Position numbers and translations under genes: made by a program. From the NCBI GenBank assembly GCA_023548195.1, contig JAJHZJ010000252.1, positions 4,166,841-4,230,840 on the forward strand: a stretch of DNA of 64,000 nucleotides. Direction: 5' to 3'. Below the pieces are notes generated by a model, which had not been told where the DNA came from, did no database searches, and saw only the letters and a list, made by a program, of their open reading frames with translations. The stretch is from Bettongia penicillata ogilbyi (lineage: Eukaryota > Chordata > Mammalia > Diprotodontia > Potoroidae). Below are positions 1-10,059 of this stretch, in pieces; position 1 is the first letter of the stretch; every line of letters starts with the position of its first letter.

Positions 1-112
1 CTTCCTCCAAATTCCATCATGGAGATGGAACTTCATAGAGGATAAGAGTGTGTTAACACTTTTCATTTTGCTAACATTTAATACCTCATTATTTCTGGTT
101 TTTGACCCTCTA

Positions 113-198
113 TTCACACACAAACCCCTTCGCCCCATTTCACATACACACACACATACATATATGCACATATACACATATTCACACACACGTGCAGG
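113..198. repeat. Degenerate (CA)n/(TA)n microsatellite
   Basis: CA and CATA dinucleotide runs with interruptions are visible on the plus strand. The short ORF across this tract is a by-product of the repeat and is not a gene. Confidence 0.8.
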
Positions 199-224
199 CT
201 GCCTTCAGACAGACTGAAAACTAC

Positions 225-328
225 TTGAAGATGGGAGCGTTCACTCTGCTCATTTTTGTCTGTGCATCCCCAGTCTCAGCCATAGTCTAGCACATAGTAA
301 TCAATTAATAGATACTTGCTAACTAACC
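225..328 (+). repeat. L2-type LINE 3' end (sense)
   Basis: The order is that of the L2 3' terminus: a stretch resembling 'cagtctcagcc..agtctagcacatagta' followed by 'aatcaattaatagatacttgct'. This corresponds to the 'cctggcacatagtaggtgcttaataaatgtttg' tail of L2. It is diverged and short, so the family call is moderate. Confidence 0.5.
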
Positions 329-540
329 GGATGATTGCCCTCCCAAGGTATTTCTGTTTTTAATCTAACTTTAGCTTATCTCCTCCATTTACCCCCTCAT
401 CTTCTTTTTCCATCCCCCAGTCAATAAAATAAAAAAATAAAACCTCTTTCCCCCATCACTGCCTGGGTTAAAATGGTAGGTACAGCTCTATTGAATTAAT
501 ATTCAACTCATTTATTGGCTCTTCTTCCTTTACCAATCCC
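329..540. other. Unclassified AT-rich sequence
   Basis: Nothing coding was found. A run of AATAAA-like hexamers occurs near 424-440, but no transcript structure is evident. It may belong to the DNA-transposon fragment that follows. Confidence 0.3.
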
Positions 541-816
541 TACTTCCTAAAAATCCTCCCTTCACAGCTGAGCGTACCTTGCCAGGGTTGTGCCAGAGTC
601 AGCTAAAGCTTGTGAGCAAAGTTGATTATGAAATTTCCAATGTGAACATTTTCACCTCAGGTGTCCATTACAAAGCAGGCTTTGGTTTATTTTTTCCTTG
701 ACTGTCCAGCCTTAACAAAATGAGGAAGAAAGTGTTAATGATGCAAATTAAACCAAAAGTGTGTTCTGTGTTTTTCCCCCTCCAAAGCTGGTTGTTAAAC
801 AATTTCCAGCATACCC
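541..816 (-). mobile_element. hAT-like non-autonomous DNA transposon fragment
   Basis: The right end reads gctggttgttaaacaatt followed by tccagcatacc. The complementary motif (ggtaaaatgtttaacaacc) occurs at about 47,330, and a third copy lies at about 5,430-5,475. Internal sequence near 640-700 (the complement of tgaggtgaaaatgttcacatt) also matches 47,464-47,510 (tgaggtgtaaatgctcataa). Shared ends and interior support one old family. Assignment to hAT rests on the look of the terminus only. Confidence 0.45.
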
Positions 817-1339
817 TTAACCCCGAACCTTATTATTCACCTGTTCATCTACAGAATGTATAGAGATGGGAAGAGGATAGGTGTGAATGTGATATAGCAT
901 CAACAACCCCCTGTTCTGTTTTATTTTGGGCTTTTTTCCAGCTTGCATAATCTCTGTTGCATATTTTCCTATTGTATCCTCTCCAGTTATTAAATGTGTG
1001 AATCTGTTTCTTCAAGAGACATGACACATGTGAATTTCACTCATCACCAAAACTCCCCAGTGTGGAATCTCAAATAATAGAGACTATGAATTAGAACTTT
1101 GCTAATATTTTCATGTAAAAATCAATCTTTTGAGTCTGGATTTTTAGTAATCTTATTTAAAGGAACATTACCAGTCTTCATTAAATCTGCCTGAGGGCAT
1201 CAGAACTTGATTCTGCGTTTTGAATTTCACATTGTGTTTGAATTTTGAGCCTTCTTTTATATCATAACACAATGGACTCAAATCCCACAATTATTTTCTA
1301 ATATTAATGCCTATATGTACGGTACATAAAGTTAAATCA
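817..1339. other. Unique-looking AT-rich sequence
   Basis: No repeat family or coding potential was recognised. The block around 1,080-1,270 is complex, non-repetitive sequence and could be a conserved non-coding element. That cannot be tested without alignment. Confidence 0.3.
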
Positions 1340-1552
1340 ACATGCTATAGTATGATGTACTGGAATGAGTCTTGGATTGGGAATAAGGAGATCCGAGTTC
1401 TATTCCTGAGCCAGTTATTACACATCATGAGGAAGCTGTGAGACTTTGGATTAAACACTTCTTTTTCCCAAATCACAGTTTCCTCATTTGTAAAATAAAA
1501 TTGGATTAGTTGATCTCTAACTGACCATTTCAATGCTACCATTTACGAATGC
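1340..1552 (+). repeat. MIR/tRNA-core SINE (sense)
   Basis: It shows a MIR-like order: 'gagtcttggattgggaataagga', then 'gagttctattcctg', then 'tttcctcatttgtaaaataaaat', then 'ggattagttgatctctaa'. It is diverged but follows the MIR core and 3' layout. Confidence 0.6.
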
Positions 1553-1593
1553 AGCCAAGACTAAATACGTAGGTATTCAGTTCTACCTAAGAG

Positions 1594-1612
1594 TCCCCCA
1601 CCCCCACCCCCG
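1594..1612. repeat. C-rich run
   Basis: A short imperfect (C5A)n tract. The complementary strand has several G runs. Confidence 0.7.
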
Positions 1613-1811
1613 CAAGAAAAAATAAAGGCCTAAGGCTCTCTCACTTTCAGCAAGATTGGAGAACAGGGACCGAAGAACAATTCAAAAGAGTATACAATAC
1701 TTGCCTTTCTGCCATAACCAAGAGGCAGAATTATCTATCTATTATCTATTTATTATTTACGCTCAAAGTGGAAGTCAGTCACCCTTCTAGAAGATAGGAT
1801 AAAAGGACTAG

Positions 1812-1880
1812 GTGCAGGGTGGGGATCCTATGATCTGGAGGCCACATATGGCCTTCTAGGTCCTCAAATGTGGCCATCCC
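1812..1880 (+). mobile_element. hAT-Charlie-like terminal fragment
   Basis: The sequence 'gcagggtggggatcc..ggaggccacatatggcc..ctaggtcctcaaatgtggcc' resembles the ends of marsupial Charlie-type hAT elements ('ggccacatgtggcc..ctaggtcctcaa'). Only about 70 bp is recognisable. Confidence 0.45.
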
Positions 1881-2489
1881 TGGAGGGAATTCCTCTCTAG
1901 CTCCAAGCTATTGGGGAGAATTGCGTTCTCTTTTTTTAATGGATAAAAACAAAGGGTTCAATGAAAACAGAAGAAAAGGGTAAGGAAGAAACAGAAGGGA
2001 ATACTGATCTGTATCAGAAAGTTGGAAAACAGAAGAATGGGACACTAGAGAGGGACTACTGAACACCTGTGTCCAAACTATCAATGCTAGTTCTTAACAA
2101 AGGGGAAAAGGATGAACTCTGAAGAAAAAGAAGCTTCTTATTCTCCAAGAATGTAGAACAAGGGTAGGTAATAGGATGAATTTTTTAAATAATGACATCC
2201 TGTAAGAATAGTCAAGTATGTGAAAGCTAAGAATGAGTTGATACTAAGGAAGAATGCTAGAATGCTAAAGAAAATAAAAAGGGATTGTGGGTATTTTTTT
2301 GAAATTGGCTATATATTGGAGAAAATATTGAATAATGTGTTGTTACGTGTGAATGGAACAATAGGAATTCACAGTGGAGAAAAGGAATAACTAGAAAGAT
2401 CTTATGAGACCTTTTCCTCCTCAAACAGGTATAGTCTTTGGACTGGAAAGGACAGAATCAAAATGGCAAATATATATTTCAGATCCCAA

Positions 2490-3880
2490 ATCAGAAAAGA
2501 GTGCATATGAAAGCACTTAAGTTGCCCTTATTGAATTTAAGTCATTGGGCCCAGATGAACTCTGTCTCAGGCTCTTGAAATAACCAGCAGATGCCACTTA
2601 CTAAACCACTATCAAGGATCTGTGAAAGATCATTGACAACAGGAGAGGTGCATCGAGCTTTGAAAAAGACAAACTTTCAAACCAGAGATAAGAATCCATT
2701 CTACAAACTCTAGGTTCACTTTGATTCCTGAGAAAATTACAGAATCTATTATGAAAGTGGTAGATAGAGGACATGTAGAACAGTGACCTCAAAGAGCAGC
2801 CTCGCTTCATCAAGAACAGGTCACAACAGACTTATTCCTTTTCTTGACAGTGTTAAATACATCAGGTGAATACCAAGGAGATGGTTCACCCAGATTTTAG
2901 CAAACCATTTGATAAAGTCGGTAATACCTTTCTTTTGTGGACAAAATAGAAAGATGTGGGCTGGACCACAATAGTGTAAGAACTAGTTGAAAGGCTACAC
3001 CCAAGAAATAGACTCTAAAATTACTCATCTATAAACCTAAAAAGCAGTCTCTAGCAGTGTGCTCCAGGGATTGGATGTGAAATTGTGCTGGTTCTTATTT
3101 TTGCCATTAACTTAGATAAAGCTATAGATAGTAAGATTATCAAATTTTCAGATTATACAAAGCTACCAGGGATAGTTAATATAATCAATTTGAATATCCC
3201 ATATATTCAATAGTGGGATCCTAAAAGATCTTACCATCTTAAAATGTTGTGATGAATATAAGTAGGAGAAATAGGATAGAAAAAAATATAAAGATACACT
3301 TGACTTAAAAATCTGCTTTGGAAGTACAAGATGGAAGAGATAATGGTCTATTTTAAAAGGGTATTAAAGGATTGCAAATATGAGTAAACAGAGAAAGAGA
3401 ACCTACCTATGATTTCATTGGTTAGGAGAATTCCTAGATGGGGCAACTCTCTTTACTAATGCAGGATGACATCTCTTCAACTTACAGTCTTGGAAAGTTG
3501 CCTAAGCACTGAGAGTTCATGTGATTTTCCCAGGGTCACACAGCAGGACTTGAGCCCAGATGTTCCTTCCTCCAAGGCCAGTTCTTCAACCACTACACCA
3601 TGGTGAGTTGATACTAAGAAAAGAGTGATACAGAAGCAATTTAAAAAAAAAGTTACTGTAATTCTAGTCTGCACTAAGAGACATGGTATCTAGGCCTGGG
3701 GGACGATAATAGTCTGGCTCTCATTGGATAAGTGTGTTCAGTTCTGGCCACCACATTTTTAGGAAGGACGTTAATAAACTGAAGAATGCCCAGAGAAATG
3801 TGACCACCATGATAAAGGACCTGACTTTGGGAAGCTACAAATTAGTTTTTAAGATGTTTCCTGAGACAAAAGACCATCTT
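2490..3880 (+). mobile_element. CR1/L3-clade LINE, reverse-transcriptase remnant
   Basis: Translation in shifting frames recovers the order of CR1/L3 ORF2. A GPDEL block near 2,548 corresponds to GPDGIHPR. The block LDKAIDSKIIKFSDYTKL at about 3,112-3,165 aligns to the catalytic region LDEG..L.KFADDTKL. Near 3,738-3,820, 'cagttctggccaccac' with 'aggaaggacgttaataaactg' corresponds to VQFWAPHYKKDIE.LE. The catalytic FADD is read as FSDY and many stops and frameshifts are present, so it is dead. A MIR-type SINE interrupts it at 3,483-3,608. The region from about 1,960 may be its more decayed 5' part. CR1/L3 is a non-LTR retrotransposon clade long inactive in therian mammals. Confidence 0.8.
3483..3608 (-). 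repeat. MIR-type SINE (antisense) inside the CR1/L3 fragment
   Basis: It contains 'cccagggtcacacagcaggact' and a downstream 'ttcaaccactacaccatgg'. These are the complement of the MIR core 'gctgtgtgaccctggg' and 5' tRNA-like region. Confidence 0.7.
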
Positions 3881-3904
3881 TTATCACATTGGTACATTTC
3901 CAGC

Positions 3905-4060
3905 GGTTGATCAACAAACCAATCCTTCAACAAACACAGTGCTAGGCACACAGCCTTAGGGATACAAAAACAACAATGATGTAGTCCTGGCCCTTAGGAA
4001 ACATATGTTCTGTTAAGAGAGATAAGTACATAAAGGTAAAATGGGTAAGTGGATATACCT
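3905..4060 (-). repeat. L2 LINE 3' end (antisense)
   Basis: The complement of the L2 tail is visible: 'caacaaacacagtgctaggcac', 'gggatacaaaaacaacaatga' and 'agtcctggcccttagga'. Confidence 0.65.
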
Positions 4061-4061
4061 A

Positions 4062-4150
4062 TAAAAATATAGATGCCTATATATATAGATATATAGATAT
4101 ATTTAGATAGATACAGTTGGATAGATATTTATATGTATAGGTAATAAATA
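4062..4150. repeat. (TA)n/(GATA)n-type AT-rich microsatellite
   Basis: Runs of 'atatagatata' and 'gatagatac' interrupt the L2 copy on either side. Confidence 0.75.
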
Positions 4151-4645
4151 CAAAATAAATACAAGATCAAAGTTGCAGTGGATGTAAGAAGCTGGGGGAA
4201 TCAGGAAAGATTTGGATATAGAATGAATCAAGCAGTATTTTGAAGGAACAAGGGATTCTAAAGGTGAACTGATAGTATAAGTCTGTAAGTCACAAAAATG
4301 GGAGACAGAGTGTCCCGTGTGAGCAACAGTTCATCAATAAACACTTATTAAGCACCTACTACTTAAGTGCCAGGAATTTTACTGAGCCCTGAGGACACAT
4401 AAGGGGTCAAAGACAGTCCCTACCCACAAGGAGATTGCAAAGGAATGGCGCTTTCATTAGACCATTGATCGAGCAAGGAGGGTAATGTACGATAAGGGTG
4501 GAAGAGTATGTTGATGCCAAGTTGTGAAGGGCTTTGGACGCTAAACAGAAGAGCTTAAGAGTGGATCCTCAAGGTAATAAGAAGTCACAGGAGTTTATTG
4601 ATAAGGGAAGTGACATGGCCCACCCTGTACTATAGGACAATCATT
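4151..4645 (-). repeat. L2 LINE 3' UTR (antisense) with a second L2 tail inside
   Basis: The outer copy follows antisense L2 order: 'gaatcaagcagtatttt..', 'gggagacagagtgtcccgtgt', 'gggctttggacgctaaacagaa' and 'gaagtgacatggcc'. The segment 4,326-4,452 ('tcaataaacacttattaagc..gccaggaattttactgagcc..gggtcaaagacagtccct') is a separate L2 3' terminus in the same orientation inserted in it. This is a nested L2-in-L2 arrangement. Confidence 0.7.
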
Positions 4646-4762
4646 CACTTTGGTATGTGTGTGGGGGATATCTTAGAAAGGTGAGGACAAGGGAGATGTG
4701 GAATTATATCTGTGGATTCTATTTCCTGATAACCTAAATTCTTACTTTTCTTCAAGAATAGG

Positions 4763-4894
4763 GAGAGGACAGACTCTGGAGTCAGGAGGACCTGAGTTCA
4801 AATCTGACCTCAGACACATGATACTTATTAGCTGTGTGACCTTGGACAAGTCACTTAACCCCAATTGCCTTGCTGCCCTCCTCCAAAAAAAAAA
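4763..4894 (+). mobile_element. tRNA-derived marsupial SINE with A tail
   Basis: The body reads 'agactctggagtcaggagg', 'cctgagttcaaatctgacctc', 'agctgtgtgaccttggac', 'aagtcacttaaccccaattg', then an A run at 4,884-4,894. The 9-bp sequence aagaatagg occurs just before the body and directly after the A tail, consistent with a TSD. It is well preserved, hence a relatively young L1-mobilised insertion. Confidence 0.85.
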
Positions 4895-4902
4895 AGAATA
4901 GG

Positions 4903-5095
4903 TCACATTTCTACAGTACTTTCTAACAATTCCACATGGTAGGAAATAAATGTTTAGCCCCATTTTACCATAAGAAAACTGAAGCTCAGAGAGGTTAGGG
5001 ACTTTGCTCAGGGTTACCAAGTAGGTAAATACAGGAGCAAGGATTTGAACCCAGACCTTGTGGCCAATGCTTTTTCCATTATACTACATTGCAAA
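4903..5095 (-). repeat. MIR/THER1 SINE (antisense)
   Basis: It contains 'ccccattttaccataagaaaactgaagctcagagaggtt' split as in MIR/THER1, then 'ggatttgaacccagacct' and a terminal 'tttttccattatactacattgc'. Confidence 0.75.
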
Positions 5096-5336
5096 GTGAA
5101 ATATCAGATAACATCTCTATCCTATACCTCATAAACTTATACCCTAATAAAAAAATCAATTCAATCAGAATAGATATAATTGAAATATGTGCTGGAGCCA
5201 TCCACTTAAGAGATTCAGATTTCAGCATAAGTACTGAAATTGGCAAACACTATGAAATGCAGCTTGATTTATTGTTTTGTTGATTTAATCTCAAGAAAGT
5301 GATAGGTTGAATATTTGTATTGTAAATTAAACTTAA

Positions 5337-5424
5337 AAGTAAGTTATATATAATATGTGTATACATATATATGTATGTATATATGTGTGTGTGTATAATA
5401 TGTGTGTATATATATATATATATA
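5337..5424. repeat. (TA)n/(TG)n microsatellite
   Basis: Alternating TATG, TG and TA dinucleotides form the tract. Confidence 0.85.
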
Positions 5425-5480
5425 GTTTTTGGAGAGCTAGTTATTAAAAACTTAACCAGCATATCCCTAGGTGTATACTT
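5425..5480 (-). mobile_element. hAT-like DNA transposon terminus (second copy)
   Basis: The stretch 'ggagagctagttattaaaaac' with 'ttaaccagcatatccctag' matches the end of the fragment at 785-816 and, inverted, 47,322-47,362. Confidence 0.45.
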
Positions 5481-5485
5481 CCCAC

Positions 5486-5528
<43 letters not shown>

Positions 5529-5541
5529 ACATGCACACACA
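5486..5541. repeat. (CA)n microsatellite
   Basis: A near-perfect CA run of about 18 units continues into an imperfect CA/CATA stretch. Confidence 0.95.
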
Positions 5542-5581
5542 CTGCATCCCTTGAGCTCACCAATGACTGGGTCTCGAAGCT

Positions 5582-6430
5582 ATTTACTCCAAAAATGATA
5601 GGGAAAGCAAATATTTCCCATCCAGATCCCTCCTCTCATTTGGGCTGCCTATGGAAAACTGAAGGAAGCTGAGAGAGGTCCCAGGTAGATGAGTGTAGAC
5701 ATGAGTGATTTATCTCAGAAGGCAGAAGAAAGAGGAAAATGCTCTATATAGGGTACAGGAGCTTCTCGTTGCTAATTTCCCTCCTACCCCTACCCTGTAT
5801 CAGTTCCCCCCATCTAAGCAGAATAGCCTGAGCCAATATTTCTAAAGCTCTCCTCACTGAATCCAGTGCCAGGGACCTGCTGTTTACCAAACAGAATCAA
5901 ATTCCATACCCAGGGAACAAATTACATTCTCTCTCTTTCAGAGACAAACTGTTCCAAAATGTAGGAGTGGGGGAAGGGCTTTAATTTCTATTGCTACACA
6001 GGGCAGCTGTTTTCACATATAAAAATTATGATGATTAACCAAAAGATATATAACACTCTATGGTAATCTTAGCACACCCTGGACCTTATTGATGAAAATA
6101 TTCATTTGGTTTACCTAAGGGATGGGCTCTCCTGAGGTTTTTCACATCTCCAGCACAACAGTTCTGACTGGTTTTTGTATGTAACATCTACACACATTAT
6201 ATATTTATTTGCACAAGTCAATATGTGTGATTTCATCTGAGAGTCCCGATTCTGTCAGAGAGGATGTCATGGAATGTAAACTGCTGGCAGGTGGATTTTG
6301 CCACAATTATGATCTGCATTATGCCCCACAAAACAGGTACGTAGGCTCATAAGTGTCTACTGTGGGAGTCGGTGGGGAAACTGGTTGAATGTCATTGAAG
6401 CACAATTCTGTAATCAATTCAGATGCAGTA
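5582..6430. other. Unique-looking sequence, no gene seen
   Basis: No repeat was recognised. The block 6,150-6,330 is complex sequence without repeats and is a candidate conserved non-coding region. Confidence 0.3.
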
Positions 6431-6545
6431 AAATGTAAACTCCCTGAAGGCAGTTTATTTTATTGGTCTTTATATCCTTAGCACCTACCACAGTGCTTGG
6501 TACAGAGTGGGCACATAATAAATATTTGTGTCGAATTATTTAGGG
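6431..6545 (+). repeat. L2 LINE 3' end (sense)
   Basis: The tail 'gtaaactccctgaaggcag', 'tatatccttagcacc', 'cacagtgcttggtacagag' and 'gggcacataataaatatttg' is the classic L2 terminus. Confidence 0.85.
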
Positions 6546-6664
6546 AATTAAACTTGAGGCTGTTTCCATGAAGGTGGAAAGGCAGTAGTAAACGCCCTCC
6601 TTCATTCATTGTAGATTATTTGATGTCTTCCTTGTTGAAGCACAATGTAAAGGAAAGGGCACTG

Positions 6665-6915
6665 GACTTCAGTCAATAAACTTTCACTAAGTACCTCCAA
6701 TATACCAAGCAATGTGTTAAGTAAGCACTGGAGCTATCAAAGGAGGCAAAAGACAGTTTCTGCACTCAAGGATGTCACAACCTGCAAACAAATATATACA
6801 AAGTAAGCTATATACAGGACATATAGGAAGTAATCAACAGAGGTAAATCATTAGAATTAAGGGGGATCAAAGAAGGCTTCCAGTAAAGGAAGAGATTTTA
6901 TTTGGGACTTAGAGG
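6665..6915 (-). repeat. L2 LINE 3' UTR (antisense)
   Basis: It begins with the complement of the L2 terminus ('gtcaataaactttcactaag'). It continues with 'gcaaacaaatatatacaaag', 'agctatatacaggac' and 'gaattaagggggatcaaaga', the usual antisense order. Confidence 0.8.
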
Positions 6916-6969
6916 AGCCAGAAAACTTGGATCTGAGTCTTGCCTCTGCTCTATTTGTTTGAGGCTACG

Positions 6970-7650
6970 TGTGGAAGGTAGTCCAGAAGATCTCCTTGGT
7001 TTTTTGGACCCAGAACTTTTTTTGATGACTGTCTCTGCCCTAGACACTCCTTGCCTCCCCACCTCTTCTGCTGCCTTGTACCCCCTCCAGACTGAATGGA
7101 TACTTCTAAAGCTCTCCTCACTGAATCTGGAAACCTCTATGCCTAAAACTTTCTAAAAATTTCTGTTTTGTTAGCCCAGTGAAAATGGCCCCTCTTTATT
7201 AAATTACCTTTATACTGCATGCATGAGCTGCCTTGATGTACAGAGTAATGTTGAAAGCTGGTGTTCCACCTATTGAACATGGCAAGAAAACTTAAGAAGT
7301 TAAGAAATCGGTGTAGTATTGAGCGAAGCCCAGGAAGACTTCTATGGACTCCCTCCTTCTGCAATGACCAGAAGATCACAGTGTTCAATGTCCCTGGCTG
7401 TGCCTCTTCCCTGTCTTTCCTGATTTGGGTTCTTAGTTGGAGATATTAGCTGCTGCATAGTTTGGTCTGGTTTGTTTGTTCCTTGGGAGGGGGCAAGGAG
7501 GGGTAGTGCTACCCTAATACCCTTCCCTTGCGGCCCCTTCTCTGTGTTTCCACTTTAGGTATTGTATCTTGACCTACATCATAGCCTTCCCTTGTGAGTT
7601 AAAGTGCCCTAATAAAGGTTTTTTAGCATTTACTAATCTGTCTGATTCAT
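6970..7650. other. Unclassified; possible LTR-like end near 7,600
   Basis: No protein-coding support was found. The stretch 7,455-7,650 has a GC-rich part and then AATAAA at about 7,611 with a following T-rich segment. This is compatible with an LTR or a transcript end, but no paired LTR, TSD or internal gene was seen. Confidence 0.2.
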
Positions 7651-7832
7651 ATATGTAAGTATGTAAAGGACCTGCCAATCCCCAAACCATTGAACTGGCC
7701 TGGAACATTAAACAAGGCATTTAAAATTTCCAGGCCTCATTTTTAAAGTGGAAGTGTTTGTCCTAACTACAAAGCTCTATTAGTCTATATATTAACAGGC
7801 GGTGAGACACATCAATTTCTGAACACGTATAC

Positions 7833-7905
7833 AAATGTGCACCCACGTGTGTGTGCACATATGTATGTGTGTATACACATACGCATATCTATACACGAAT
7901 GTGTA
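7833..7905. repeat. Imperfect (CA/TG)n tract
   Basis: Mixed 'gtgtgtgcacatatgtatgtgtgtatacacat' dinucleotide pattern. Confidence 0.65.
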
Positions 7906-8164
7906 TTCTCCTACCTACTCCCCTTGATCAGCCATCACTTCTATCAAAAATTTTAAAGAAATAATTCCTTTAAACAGAAGGATTTTTGTTTTGGCTGGTC
8001 TCATTTTGAGGAACAGGCTTTGAAAACTTGGAAGTATTTTATAAAAATGAGTTGTTATTCCTTGTGGATAAATTTTTGAGAATCACTTTAAAGAACCACT
8101 AAATAATTATTCAGTTACCAAATACACATTAAGTGTCTACAGTTAGTTGCTCATAGTTCTTCGT

Positions 8165-8415
8165 TCTAGAGGATCAATGACATTAGGAGGGCGATGTCTT
8201 CACTTACAAGTGAATTGGATTTAAGTGAGGCAGAGCTGTGCAAAGTCATCGGCTGCACTCTCTCCTCCAGTCATTGTAGTAGTGATAAGACATAGGTCAA
8301 GAAGACTGGCCATGGCCCCAGATGCTGGGGAGGACTTTAGCCTTTTGAAGGTAAAGTCTTTCTTAAGCCTCAGTTTGAGGCAATGCCCATTCAGTCGTAT
8401 TCAGCAAGAGGAATA
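8165..8415 (+). repeat. Marsupial interspersed repeat with RTE-type tail (family unresolved)
   Basis: The sequence 'agaggatcaatgacattagg..gcgatgtcttcacttac', 'gtgaattggatttaagtgaggcagag', 'gtgcaaagtcatcggctgca' is a pattern I recognise from many marsupial loci. Its start resembles the complement-type end of the RTE at about 56,780 ('aagaccaaaatgacatcac'). The exact family name is uncertain. Confidence 0.45.
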
Positions 8416-8439
8416 GTACTTGACCTCACTGAGAAAACA

Positions 8440-9170
8440 ACCTGTGAATATATAATATACAATTTATACAAGGTATGGGCTAAGTAATTCCAGTGTGACA
8501 GAGCCACTAAACATTAGAGAATCAGGAAAGATTTCATGGAGGAGAAGCTGTTTGAGCTTGGCTTTTAAGGAGCCTGGGGATTTTATGAGGCTGAGCTGAG
8601 GCAGAATATATGGGAGAGGAGAGCCCTTTCAGAGGCTTGGAGTGCCTGTGTGAGTCAGCAAGTAGGCTGGTTTGAAAGATCATATTAAGGACAATAATTT
8701 GTAATAAGTGTGGAAAATTCAGCCATATCCACATTGGGAAGGTCTTTAAATATAAACCTAAGAGTTTGTTTTGGACCTTGGAGTCAACAGGAAAATACTA
8801 AAGTTCTTGAATAAGGGAGGGTATGATGTGATCCAACCTGTGTTTTGGCACAGATATCACTTAGGCAGCACTGTGGTTTATGGATTAGTGATGGAAAAAA
8901 CTGGAGGCAGGGAGACCAGTGAGGGCTGTACATTGCAATGGTCCAGGTGACAAGTGATGCCAACCTAGTCTGGTGGCCACTGGAGTACAGAAAGGAGACA
9001 AGTGAGAGGGCTATTGTGGAAATAGAATGGGTACCATCTAGCAATTGATTGGTTATGGGGGATGAGGAAGAAGTGATGTTGGGAAGCTGGATGATTTAGA
9101 ACTGTGGTGGTGACCTTGATAGAAATAGAGGAGCTGGAGTTTTGGGGGTAAATATCATAGGTTATGTACA
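8440..9170 (-). repeat. L2 LINE ORF2 end and 3' UTR (antisense)
   Basis: It follows the L2 antisense order: 'gggagaggagagccc', 'gactgg' and 'ggtctttaaata' blocks, 'ttggaccttggagtcaaca', 'atcacttaggcagcactgtgg', 'ctggaggcagggagaccagtga', 'gctgtacattgcaatggtccagg', 'gtgaccttgatagaaataga'. Translating the complement gives only fragments of the L2 RT C-terminus with stops. Confidence 0.8.
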
Positions 9171-9189
9171 AGAAAGTTTCTCTCTTAAG

Positions 9190-9828
9190 GGAGGGAATAG
9201 AGAGAAAGACTCAAGCCATTTTCAGACAGTTTGCTGCAGAAGTAATCTTCCAGCTCAAGGAAAGAAAGAAAAATTGAGCTAGCAGGTGGAAAGGACTCCC
9301 AGCTTTATTTGTTTCCCTGTAGATAATGTCATCAGCTGAAAAGGAGTCCTTTTGAGATGCTAATTTTTTACTGAGTGATGATTGACTGAAGGGCAAAAGG
9401 ACTATGAATGAAACTAGGAAGTATATATGGGTAAAGTGGAGAGTCAGGCTACAGAATTTTAAAAAGCTGTTTAGAAAAATTGGGGATCTGAAAGCAGGAT
9501 GATTCCATGCCTGTTGTAAAGCAGCAGGGGGCAGTCAGTTAAGAAACACTTGGGGGGACACCCACTGTGGGGAATGTCAGAAAGGGCCCAGAAAACAGAG
9601 GCTTGATTAAGAAATTCCGAGTGGAATCCATTGCAAGGTAAAAGCAATTCTGTTGGTTAGGAAATAGTTTGAACCTGCAACCAGTGACCGGAAGGAAGGC
9701 TACAAACCCAACAATGCAGGCTAATGAACTTAAAAGTAAAACAGGGAATGAGAACCTGTAAAAACCTTATTTATTTTCTTTTTGCTGAGCTATGTCAAGC
9801 TGATCAAAATAATAGGTCTTTGTGTATG
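9190..9828. other. Unclassified sequence
   Basis: No family or coding region was recognised with confidence. The sequence is A/G-rich and may be remote L2. Confidence 0.2.
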
Positions 9829-9830
9829 TG

Positions 9831-9833
9831 TAT

Positions 9834-9868
<35 letters not shown>
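9831..9868. repeat. (CA)n microsatellite
   Basis: CA run of about 16 units after 'gtatgtgtatgta'. Confidence 0.95.
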
Positions 9869-9870
<2 letters not shown>

Positions 9871-9894
9871 TTCTTTTTTCTGCCCTTGTATGAT

Positions 9895-10050
9895 ACCTGT
9901 AGCCGTGTCTGTCCAATTCCTATTCGTCCTCTTCAAGGTCCTACTCAAATGCTATCTCCTCTATGAAAGGTCTGTGGGTACCCCCAGGAGATAGTGTCAG
10001 GGATTAGCAGTCTCTTAATAAATGCTTGCTGTATTAGTATTGTATTTTTA
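9895..10050 (+). repeat. L2-type 3' end (sense, diverged)
   Basis: It contains 'caaggtcctactcaaatgctatctcctctatgaa', which resembles L2 'aggtctcagctcaaatgtcacctcct', and ends in 'cagtctcttaataaatgcttg'. Confidence 0.6.
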
Positions 10051-10059
10051 TTTTGATTA

